Assembly: GCA_031282225.1 (NCBI GenBank)
Contig: JAITEC010000086.1
Coordinates: 1-6,364 of the forward strand
DNA: 6,364 nucleotides
Direction: 5' to 3'
Source of the DNA: Oscillospiraceae bacterium
GTDB taxonomy: Bacteria; Bacillota; Clostridia; Oscillospirales; Oscillospiraceae
Of this stretch, positions 1 through 5,488 are shown in pieces; position 1 is the stretch's first letter; each line of letters opens with the position of its first letter. Below the pieces are notes generated by a model. It searched no databases. It was not told the DNA's origin and saw nothing but the letters and a program-made list of their open reading frames with translations. The position numbers and the translations under genes are program-made.

Positions 1-538
1 CGCGCGTGGATGCGGAAAACGGAGGCTTGCATATCACTATTCCGCAGGGCGGCAGCCCCGGCAGCCGCGTCAGTATTTCGCCCCGGCCCTCGGCGAGTGC
101 TGTGCCGCCGGATACGCAAAAAGGCACGTCGGAGCCTATGACGCCGCCTAAATCCTCCATTCGCCGCACATCCAGCCCGGTTGAAAACAGCTCGTTGAGC
201 CCGCGCAGCACCGCCGCTGCGTCCGCGCTGCCTCCGCCCATGCCGGCGCACACCGGTATGCGCTTTGTTATCTCAATTTCGGCGCCCCACCCGGTTATGC
301 CAGTATAACTAAAGAAAACCTCGGCGGATCGCACTGCAGTGTTGCGCCTGTCCCTGGGCAGCGCCCCACCGCTGTTTGCGATCCGCACCGGGCCGCCGCG
401 CGAACATGTGATCTTTACATCGTCGTGCAGGCCGACGCTCTGCATGACGGTGAGCACGTCGTGGTAGCCGTCGCCGCGCGCGCGCGTCACGTCAAGCGAG
501 ACATTGAGCTTGGCGTCGGCTGCAACCTCTATTACCAT
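1..538 (-). CDS. ispE: 4-diphosphocytidyl-2-C-methyl-D-erythritol kinase (IspE), 3' end cut by window edge
   Basis: IspE is a GHMP-family kinase that phosphorylates the 2-hydroxyl of CDP-methylerythritol in the MEP isoprenoid pathway, in the cytosol. The first 179 residues are visible; the family is usually 280-300 residues, so about the last third lies beyond position 1. Visible signatures are AKLN with Lys10 followed by a DGYH motif at 23-26, the glycine-rich ATP loop GMGGGSADAA at 99-108, and GSDVPF at 135-140 with Asp137 at the position of the catalytic Asp. These match E. coli IspE Lys10 and its GADVP Asp. The ATG at 538 is chosen because an in-frame stop (the apgM stop) lies only 18 bases upstream and Lys10 falls in its normal place. 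The ribosome site is weak (AGGCGG about 14 bases upstream), so it probably depends on translation of the preceding apgM. It is the last visible gene of the lrp-aminotransferase-apgM-ispE cluster. The other GHMP kinases (homoserine or mevalonate type) fit less well, because the DGYH and GSDVPF pattern is typical of IspE. Confidence 0.93.
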   Translation of the reverse strand, partial: MVIEVAADAKLNVSLDVTRARGDGYHDVLTVMQSVGLHDDVKITCSRGGPVRIANSGGALPRDRRNTAVRSAEVFFSYTGITGWGAEIEITKRIPVCAGMGGGSADAAAVLRGLNELFSTGLDVRRMEDLGGVIGSDVPFCVSGGTALAEGRGEILTRLPGLPPCGIVICKPPFSASTR

Positions 539-556
539 TGGTATAGCGGCAGCCGC

Positions 557-1789
557 CTACGGCGTCTCAAAGAGCATGTCCATCAGGTGGGTGCCGTCGT
601 CCACGCGCACGCCGCGTTCGCCGGCCGCCTCGCAGTAGGACGTGCCCGCGCGGCGGTCTGCGCGGCTGTCGTATATGACAAAGGGCACAGGCGTCCCGTC
701 GTGCCCTCGCGTAGAGGTGAGTGTCTTGTGGTCGGACAGCACGAGTATCCTGTAATCCCAGCCTGAATCCGCGAGGCCGCGCATCAGCGGCGCGAGTGTT
801 CGGCTGTCGAGCCGTCGTATGGCCTCCAGTTTGCCCTCGAGGTCGCCGTTGTGCGTGCACTCGTCGGGCGCCTCCACATGTATGGCGGCAAAATCGTGTT
901 CTCGCAGCAGACGGAGGGCGGCGTCCGCCTTGCCCTCGTAATTTGTGTCGAGTTCGCCCGTGGCGCCCTCTACGCTAACGCGCTCAAGGCCTATGAGCGC
1001 CGCAATGCCGTGGCACAGAGGCACTGCGGAGATGACGCCCCCGGTCCTGCCGTACGCCTTTGTGAAATTGGGAAGCTGCACCGCCGTGCCCTCGGCCCAG
1101 AACCACACGCCGTTTGCCGGCAGCTTGCCCTCCTCGCGGCGCCTGATATTGAGCCCGTGGCTGTCGAGAACCTCGAACGCCGTCTCCATGAGCCCGCGCA
1201 GCACGCCCGCATTCTCGCAGCCCGAGGGGAGCAAGGGGCCTATGGCCTCTCCGAGATGGTCGTGCGGAGGCACAAGCGAGATGCCCTTTATGTCGGCGCC
1301 GCTCTGTACGGCAATATGCCGAAACGAGAGCGCTGGATACACCGTCATGCCCGCGCCGTCCGCCTTCGCCTTGAACGCCGGATCGTCAAAAAGGGCGCGC
1401 GCGAGGGCGGCGGACGTGCCGCCGTCGATGGAGCCCGCGGAGTGCGAGAGTATGTGCCGCTCGGCAAACGGCAGCCCGGAGTCCTCGTATGTGACCATGT
1501 TGCAGCGGTAGGCCACATCGCCGGGGCACAGCGCTATCCCCGTGGCGGCCGCCTCCAGGGGTGCCCTGCCTGTATAATACCTGCGCGGATCGCAGCCGAA
1601 TATGGACATGATCGCCGTGTCGCTGCCCGGCGGCAGCCCGTCCGGGCATGTTTTCACGCTGCCAACGATACCCGCTGATGCCAGCGCGTCTAGTTGCGGT
1701 ATATCCGCGTATTGCAGCGGCGTTGCCCCGCCGAGCTCCGCAACGGGATTGTCCGCCATCCCGTCACCTATTATAAGTATGTATTTCAT
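557..1789 (-). CDS. apgM: ApgM-family cofactor-independent phosphoglycerate mutase (archaeal type) or proposed homoserine kinase paralogue
   Basis: This 410-residue protein belongs to the alkaline phosphatase superfamily and has the usual length of the ApgM family, which interconverts 3- and 2-phosphoglycerate in glycolysis using two metal ions and a phosphoserine. The N-terminus reads GDGMAD (Asp9 is a metal ligand). PPGSDTA at 53-59 holds Ser56 as the likely phosphorylated nucleophile, and YYTGRAPLEA follows at 71-80. The C-terminal half has VEGATGELDTNYEGK near 273-287, HVEAPDE at 304-310, His313, Asp353-His354 and His363, all as expected for metal binding. The start at 1789 is preferred over the longer frame to 1903 because it begins with the family start MKYILIIGDG, has GGGGG four bases upstream, and overlaps the aminotransferase stop by ATGA. 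A related bacterial group is annotated as a proposed homoserine kinase, usually near threonine genes; no such genes are visible here, so mutase is preferred but not proven. Confidence 0.88.
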   Translation of the reverse strand: MKYILIIGDGMADNPVAELGGATPLQYADIPQLDALASAGIVGSVKTCPDGLPPGSDTAIMSIFGCDPRRYYTGRAPLEAAATGIALCPGDVAYRCNMVTYEDSGLPFAERHILSHSAGSIDGGTSAALARALFDDPAFKAKADGAGMTVYPALSFRHIAVQSGADIKGISLVPPHDHLGEAIGPLLPSGCENAGVLRGLMETAFEVLDSHGLNIRRREEGKLPANGVWFWAEGTAVQLPNFTKAYGRTGGVISAVPLCHGIAALIGLERVSVEGATGELDTNYEGKADAALRLLREHDFAAIHVEAPDECTHNGDLEGKLEAIRRLDSRTLAPLMRGLADSGWDYRILVLSDHKTLTSTRGHDGTPVPFVIYDSRADRRAGTSYCEAAGERGVRVDDGTHLMDMLFETP

Positions 1790-2997
1790 AATACCCCCAA
1801 TGTAGGGGCGACCGTCCCCGGTCGCCCGGTTCCGTGCCGTTTTATAAATCTCTCCATACGTGCGAGAGCCTCCGCCAAGCTCTGCATGGAATACGCGTAA
1901 CATATGCGTATGAAGCCCTCTCCACCGGGGCCAAAGGCCGTGCCGGGGATGACGGCCACCTTGTCTTCTATGAGCAGGCGCTCGCAGAATTCCTCGGAGG
2001 TCAGGCCGGTACCGGACACGCGCGGGAAAATATAAAACGCGCCCTTTGGTTCAAAACTGTCAATCCCAATCGAGCGCAGGCCGTCGTATAGGTACCGGCG
2101 CCTCTGGTCGTAATCGTTTTTCATGAACTCAATGTCGCCGTCGCCGTTTGTAAGCGCCTCGATAGCCGCGTACTGGCTCGTAGTGGGCGCGCACATTATG
2201 GCGTACTGGTGGATCTTCAGCATCTGCCGTATGACGTCGGTCGGTCCGCACGCGTAACCCAGGCGCCAGCCCGTCATGGCGTAGCATTTGGAAAACCCGT
2301 TGACGACTATGGTGCGCTCGTACATATCCGGTATGTTCGCAAGCGACACGTGGCGCGAGCCATACGTCAGCTCCGCGTATATCTCGTCGCTTAGCACCAT
2401 TATATCGGTGCCGCGCAGTACCTCGGCTATCGCTTCCAGGTCGATTTTGCGCATTGTCCCGCCGGTCGGGTTGTTCGGGAACGGCAGGACGAGCAGCTTC
2501 GTTTTGGGCGTGACGGCCGCGCGCAGTTCCTCCGCCGTCAGCCGGAACTCGTTGGCCGCCTTTGTTTCAATGTATACGGGCGACGCGTTTTGCAGGCGCG
2601 TGATAGGCCCGTAGCACACGAACGACGGCGACGGTATTATCACCTCGTCGCCGGGATCCACGAGCGCGCGCACGGCCAGGTCGATGGCCTCGCTGCCGCC
2701 CACGGTGACGAAAACCTGGCTGACGGGGTCATACGCGAGCTGGAACCTGCGCGTGAGGTACTCCGAGATCGCCGACCTGAGACGCGAGAGGCCGGCGTTG
2801 CCGGTGTACTTTGTGAACCCTTTCTCCAAGGAGTATATGCCGGCGTCCCTTATGTGCCACGGCGTATTGAAGTCCGGCTCTCCCACTCCGAGCGATATGG
2901 CGTCGTCCATCTCCTCCAAGATGTCGAAAAAGCGGCGTATGCCGCTGGGAGCGAGTGACTTGACATTTTCGGAGAGTACCGAATTATAGGCTATCAT
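1786..2997 (-). CDS. PatA-like class I/II aminotransferase (PLP-dependent, fold type I)
   Basis: This 403-residue cytosolic enzyme is a PLP-dependent aminotransferase of the aspartate aminotransferase subgroup. Asn175 in NNPTG, Asp204 and Tyr207 in SDEIY, Lys237 in NGFSK (Schiff-base lysine) followed by TGWRLGY, and Arg364 in RICYA (substrate carboxylate) are all present, so it should be active. From memory it resembles Bacillus PatA (N-acetyl-LL-diaminopimelate aminotransferase) through blocks such as LKIHQY, SQYAAIEALTNG and PKGAFYIFP, but the substrate cannot be read from sequence. The start ATG at 2997 overlaps the lrp stop by ATGA and has no strong ribosome site of its own, which suggests translational coupling. 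The Lrp neighbour suggests amino-acid-responsive control. The family fold ends near residue 388 (MERFIKRH). The last 15 residues, from Gly389, are encoded largely by a palindromic element and are probably an acquired tail. Confidence 0.92.
   Translation of the reverse strand: MIAYNSVLSENVKSLAPSGIRRFFDILEEMDDAISLGVGEPDFNTPWHIRDAGIYSLEKGFTKYTGNAGLSRLRSAISEYLTRRFQLAYDPVSQVFVTVGGSEAIDLAVRALVDPGDEVIIPSPSFVCYGPITRLQNASPVYIETKAANEFRLTAEELRAAVTPKTKLLVLPFPNNPTGGTMRKIDLEAIAEVLRGTDIMVLSDEIYAELTYGSRHVSLANIPDMYERTIVVNGFSKCYAMTGWRLGYACGPTDVIRQMLKIHQYAIMCAPTTSQYAAIEALTNGDGDIEFMKNDYDQRRRYLYDGLRSIGIDSFEPKGAFYIFPRVSGTGLTSEEFCERLLIEDKVAVIPGTAFGPGGEGFIRICYAYSMQSLAEALARMERFIKRHGTGRPGTVAPTLGVL
1801..1831. repeat. 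Perfect GC-rich palindrome in the 3' end of the aminotransferase gene; putative dispersed repeat
   Basis: Positions 1806-1814 (gggcgaccg) and 1819-1827 (cggtcgccc) form a perfect 9-bp inverted repeat around a 4-base loop. In the minus-strand transcript the loop is GGGA, which fits a GNRA tetraloop. The plus strand begins TGTAGGGGCG at 1801, a sequence start I recall from dispersed intergenic repeats in Firmicute and cyanobacterial genomes; that is memory, not a search. Here it is read in frame as the aminotransferase tail (RPGTVAPT and flanking residues) and ends just upstream of the apgM ribosome site. It is not a terminator, because no U-run follows and apgM overlaps the gene end. Confidence 0.6.
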
Positions 2998-3473
2998 ACA
3001 AAAATCATCCGTTCTTCCTGTTGCTCGGGCTTTTTGAACACGCAGCCCTTTTCCTTGTATTTTTTGAGTATGAAGTGCGTGGCCGTGCCTGTGACGCCGT
3101 CTATCGTGGCGAGCTTGGCGTACACAAACTCCGCCACATCCCTCATGGAGTCTGCGGACATTATCACCGTCAAGTCGAACGAACCGGACATGAGGTATAA
3201 GCTGTCCACCTCGTCGTACTGGTATATCCTCTCGGCGATACGGTCGAATCCGTCGCCGCGCTGCGGCGATATCTTCACCTCTATGAGCGCCGTGACGCGC
3301 TCCGACGCCGCCCTCTCCCAGTCGATTATCGCCGTATATTTTAATATTGCGCCCTGTGCCTCATATTCGGCAATGGCATCCGATATCTCGTCATTCGTCT
3401 TCCCGAGCATGGCGGCGATCTGTTTTCCCGTCAGCCTGCCGTCGCGCTCGAGTATTTTCAATATTTCGTTCAT
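2994..3473 (-). CDS. Lrp/AsnC-family transcriptional regulator
   Basis: This 159-residue DNA-binding protein has a winged helix-turn-helix at about residues 1-48 (ILKILERDGRLTGKQIAAML, then a recognition helix near 26-40) and a RAM/AsnC ligand-binding domain at about 58-138. The latter includes LMSGSFDLTVIM at 94-105, the equivalent of the usual G-x-x-D effector-site motif. Lrp/AsnC proteins act as dimers or octamers that sense amino acids. A short, partly charged tail follows (to 159). The ATG at 3473 is chosen over the longer frame to 3515 because AAGGAG lies ten bases upstream at 3484-3489 and because the longer frame would start at the promoter. It heads the operon and overlaps the aminotransferase by ATGA, so it is likely a local regulator of that operon and possibly of itself. 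The physiological effector is unknown. Confidence 0.93.
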   Translation of the reverse strand: MNEILKILERDGRLTGKQIAAMLGKTNDEISDAIAEYEAQGAILKYTAIIDWERAASERVTALIEVKISPQRGDGFDRIAERIYQYDEVDSLYLMSGSFDLTVIMSADSMRDVAEFVYAKLATIDGVTGTATHFILKKYKEKGCVFKKPEQQEERMIFV

Positions 3474-3483
3474 TAAACAATAT

Positions 3484-3489
3484 CTCCTT
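3484..3489 (-). promoter_or_regulatory. Shine-Dalgarno site of the Lrp-family gene
   Basis: AAGGAG on the minus strand lies ten bases before the ATG at 3473 and decides the start in favour of the 159-residue protein. Confidence 0.8.
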
Positions 3490-3505
3490 CCCGTTCTGTG
3501 CGACC

Positions 3506-3534
3506 AGTATAGCACAATCTCCGCTAAGGGTCAA
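3506..3534 (-). promoter_or_regulatory. Sigma-A-type promoter of the lrp-aminotransferase-apgM-ispE operon
   Basis: On the minus strand, TTGACC (3534-3529) and TATACT (3511-3506) are separated by exactly 17 bases. TGC directly precedes the -10 box, giving an extended -10. Transcription should start near 3499, leaving a leader of about 26 bases that contains the AAGGAG site. One mismatch from consensus in each box suggests a fairly strong promoter. Confidence 0.82.
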
Positions 3535-3536
3535 AC

Positions 3537-3563
3537 AGACAGGGGGGCGTGTATCGCGTGTCT
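3537..3563. promoter_or_regulatory. Possible operator between the two divergent promoters (AGACA-N17-TGTCT)
   Basis: The 35 bases between the two -35 boxes contain the inverted pair agaca (3537-3541) and tgtct (3559-3563). Their centres are 22 bp apart, about two helical turns. This would suit a dimeric regulator such as the adjacent Lrp protein, but the arms are only 5 bp and could occur by chance. Confidence 0.25.
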
Positions 3564-3569
3564 AACAAA

Positions 3570-3599
3570 TTGATTGGCTGAGCCATTATATGATATACT
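3570..3599 (+). promoter_or_regulatory. Promoter of the lipoprotein gene
   Basis: TTGATT (3570-3575) and TATACT (3594-3599) have an 18-base spacer, and TGA directly before the -10 gives an extended -10. Transcription should start near 3606, about 23 bases before the ATG at 3629. A short palindrome, ggctgagcc (3576-3584), lies in the spacer. Confidence 0.7.
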
Positions 3600-3615
3600 C
3601 GCAATATCAGCAAAT

Positions 3616-3621
3616 GGAGGA
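3616..3621 (+). promoter_or_regulatory. Shine-Dalgarno site of the lipoprotein gene
   Basis: GGAGGA lies seven bases before the ATG at 3629. It excludes the upstream in-frame ATG at 3590, which would overlap the promoter -10 region. Confidence 0.85.
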
Positions 3622-3628
3622 ACATTCA

Positions 3629-5035
3629 ATGCGCGTAGGAAAATTTATCGCTTGCGCCGCCACTGTGATTGCGCTCTCGCTCAATCTCTCGTCATGCGTG
3701 AGCAAAAACGACGCTCGAACGACAGCGGCACGCAGTTACTCGCAGGAGAACCGGATACTCACAATAACTGAAGAGACCGTGGAGTCGCTTGATTTCATCG
3801 CGGAGTATCCGCAGGCCAATTACATTCATTTTATCAGATGCACGTTTGACGCGGGAAGCGCGACTGAAAGCCGACAGGCATTCCCGGAAGTCTATGCTGT
3901 CAATGTCTCGCATTCATCGATCGGATCGTTTGGGTTTATGGAGCACTTCCCGAATTCACGGCTGTTCCTGCTCAACGGGTGCTCTGTCTCGGCTGCGGAC
4001 AAGACCGCGAACCGACAGGCGCTCGCAAATGTCCGCAATCTTTATGTCGCGCTCGGTTCGCGCGACGGCATATACGAACTCGCGGACACCGTCCTGCCGC
4101 TGCCGAACCTGCACGGGGTCTTGTTCGACGGCTGCGAATATGTGGATCTATCCGTCCTCTCCGGCTGCGGCGCACTCGTGGGCGTCAATATTGCCACCGT
4201 AAAGCGCGCGGATAATATAGAGGCGCTGCTCGATTTGCCCAAATTTGCCGATGGGAGGGTGAGCGAGCGATATGTCGACGAGATGCCATTGGAACTGCGT
4301 GAGCGCTTCGACATATGCCGAGGCATAGGGAACTTGCAGTACCGCTCACTGTACCCCGGCGCTCCGACTCTCACATACCTATATTGGACAAGCGATACCG
4401 CAACCGACGGAGCCCCGGGGCTTACCGCTGCGCCCCCGTCGCCGTCCGGTACGCGCCTTTACTCGCCGGAGAGCCGATCCGTCTACATAACGGGCGAGAC
4501 AATAGACTCATTTGATTTTCTCGCCGAGTTCAGCGATGTCCAGTATATCCATCTTGATAGATGCACTCTCGCGACAGGGATCTCATCAAACGATCAATCG
4601 GCTTTGGGCAATATACAATTTGTTAACATCACGCTGCCCTCGCGGGAGAGCATTTACGAATACGCCGGCTTTTTTGCCCTGGTTCCAAATCTAATAAACA
4701 TCGATTTCGCCTTGAGCGAGTATGTGGACTTGGCGGTCTTGGAGGGCTGCGGCGCACTTGTGTCGGTTGGTGTAGCGGGTGTCGCGCAGGTGGACAATTG
4801 GGAAGCGCTGTGCGCCCTGCCCAGCATTCACGGCGTTTCCGTGAGCGAGGAGCAGATCATGACAATGCCACCGGCGCTCAAAGAGCGTTTCAATATAGTC
4901 AGGGGCATGGGCGGCGCGCCGCTGCTCCCCTCGCTGTACCCCGGCGCTCCGTATCTCGTTTTTATGGACTGGACATACGACCCGGCAATCGATCTACTGG
5001 CGAATCAAGATCCGCCGCAGCCTCAATTACATTAA
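3629..5035 (+). CDS. Secreted lipoprotein with internal duplication and LRR-like repeats, function unknown
   Basis: I do not recognise this 468-residue protein as a named family. It begins MRVGKF, followed by a hydrophobic segment (7-20) and the lipobox LSSC with Cys23 as the lipidation site, so it should be exported and anchored to the outer face of the membrane. No other membrane segment is evident. The mature part contains a tandem layout. A short unit (I/V-x-S-F/L-x-F followed by a hydrophobic strand and a Cys) occurs three times, at about 44-73, 91-120 and 285-314. A long unit of about 140 residues occurs twice, at 117-256 and 311-451. The long unit contains VDLSVLSGCGALV or VDLAVLEGCGALV, an ALKERF-like block and SLYPGAP near its end. 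The spacing of leucines around VDL-x-VL-x-GCGALV recalls leucine-rich repeat proteins, but this is only resemblance. A Pro/Ser-rich linker (264-274) joins the two halves. It is monocistronic, divergent from lrp and convergent with cdd. A surface binding role is plausible but unproven. Confidence 0.85.
   Translation: MRVGKFIACAATVIALSLNLSSCVSKNDARTTAARSYSQENRILTITEETVESLDFIAEYPQANYIHFIRCTFDAGSATESRQAFPEVYAVNVSHSSIGSFGFMEHFPNSRLFLLNGCSVSAADKTANRQALANVRNLYVALGSRDGIYELADTVLPLPNLHGVLFDGCEYVDLSVLSGCGALVGVNIATVKRADNIEALLDLPKFADGRVSERYVDEMPLELRERFDICRGIGNLQYRSLYPGAPTLTYLYWTSDTATDGAPGLTAAPPSPSGTRLYSPESRSVYITGETIDSFDFLAEFSDVQYIHLDRCTLATGISSNDQSALGNIQFVNITLPSRESIYEYAGFFALVPNLINIDFALSEYVDLAVLEGCGALVSVGVAGVAQVDNWEALCALPSIHGVSVSEEQIMTMPPALKERFNIVRGMGGAPLLPSLYPGAPYLVFMDWTYDPAIDLLANQDPPQPQLH
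3977..4396 (+). repeat. Long internal repeat of the lipoprotein gene, copy 1
   Basis: Encodes residues 117-256. It aligns with copy 2 along its whole length, and some DNA blocks are identical: ggctgcggcgcact at 4163-4176 and ctgtaccccggcgctccg at 4349-4366. Copy 1 is preceded by an extra short unit (about 3899-3988) that has no counterpart just before copy 2. Confidence 0.8.
4559..4981 (+). repeat. Long internal repeat of the lipoprotein gene, copy 2
   Basis: Encodes residues 311-451. It shares with copy 1 the identical DNA blocks at 4745-4758 and 4934-4951. Most of the rest has diverged in both protein and DNA, so the duplication is not very recent, or these blocks are under strong constraint. 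Confidence 0.8.
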
Positions 5036-5074
5036 AAATATTAAATTTAACGGGAGCAACTACACGCCGCTATT

Positions 5075-5461
5075 TCAGTTGAAGCTGGCAAACGGCATGG
5101 GGAGGAACGCGGGGAGTCTGTAGCTGACGTAGCGCCCGTCGCCGCGGGCGCACAGGATTTCCACGTCGGGCGAGAATTCGTGCAGCATTTGGCGGCAGCT
5201 GCCGCACGGATAGCAGTAATCGCCGCTGCGCGCGATTATGGCGATGCGCACAAATTTCCTGTTTCCGGCCGAGACCGCGCACGCCACGGCGCACGCCTCC
5301 GCGCACATCGTTACGCCCAGCGCCGAGTTCTCAATGTTGCACCCGGTGAACACGGCGCCGTCGTCGCACTCTATCGCCGCGCCGACAGGGAAGCGCGAGT
5401 ACGGTGAATACGAGCGCTCCATCGCCTCCGCCGCCTTGCCTATCAGTTCTCTGTCTGTCAT
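5075..5461 (-). CDS. cdd: Cytidine deaminase (tetrameric, zinc-dependent)
   Basis: This 128-residue protein converts cytidine and deoxycytidine to uridine and deoxyuridine in pyrimidine salvage. Length and motifs fit the small homotetrameric class. Cys53 and Glu55 in MCAE, and Cys86 and Cys89 in PCGSCRQ, supply the three zinc ligands and the catalytic Glu, at the same numbers as in Bacillus subtilis Cdd. NIEN at 42-45 gives the ribose-contacting Asn42 and Glu44, and YSPYSRFPVGAA at 18-29 is the usual N-terminal block. Residue 56, normally Arg in CAER-type enzymes, is Ala here, as discussed in the findings. The ATG at 5461 is preceded by AGGGGG with eight bases of spacing. The gene starts 27 bases after the purL stop on the same strand, so the two are probably cotranscribed. 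It ends 39 bases from the convergent lipoprotein gene with no clear hairpin terminator between. Confidence 0.95.
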   Translation of the reverse strand: MTDRELIGKAAEAMERSYSPYSRFPVGAAIECDDGAVFTGCNIENSALGVTMCAEACAVACAVSAGNRKFVRIAIIARSGDYCYPCGSCRQMLHEFSPDVEILCARGDGRYVSYRLPAFLPMPFASFN

Positions 5462-5469
5462 GGATATGT

Positions 5470-5475
5470 CCCCCT
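5470..5475 (-). promoter_or_regulatory. Shine-Dalgarno site of cdd
   Basis: AGGGGG on the minus strand lies eight bases before the ATG at 5461, inside the short purL-cdd gap. I see no separate promoter in that gap. Confidence 0.75.
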
Positions 5476-5488
5476 ATTATATATCGCG

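Noticed and set aside
472..487. Alternating CG tract
   Set aside because: It falls in codons for the RARGDG stretch of IspE and is explained by codon choice in a GC-rich gene.
851..1678. Long plus-strand open frame of 275 codons opposite apgM
   Set aside because: It is Arg/Ala-rich without domain motifs, has no convincing ribosome site, and lies wholly antisense to a well-supported gene. High GC makes such shadow frames common here.
1801..1831. The palindrome as an intrinsic terminator for the aminotransferase
   Set aside because: No U-run follows on the minus strand and the downstream apgM gene overlaps the stop codon, so termination here would be unexpected.
1790..1903. N-terminal extension of the ApgM frame to an ATG at 1903
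   Set aside because: The extension lies within the aminotransferase coding region, does not resemble the family start, and the ATG at 1789 has both a ribosome site and the family N-terminus.
3034..3573. Plus-strand frame of 179 codons opposite the Lrp gene
   Set aside because: It is antisense to a clear Lrp/AsnC gene, crosses that gene's promoter, and has no recognisable domain.
3590..3628. Earlier ATG at 3590 for the lipoprotein
   Set aside because: It overlaps the -10 region, would put a polar stretch before the signal peptide, and the GGAGGA site serves the ATG at 3629.
5036..5074. Possible bidirectional terminator between the lipoprotein gene and cdd
   Set aside because: The gap contains an AT-rich palindrome (ttaaatttaa at 5041-5050) but no GC-rich stem followed by a T-run in either direction, so I do not call a terminator.
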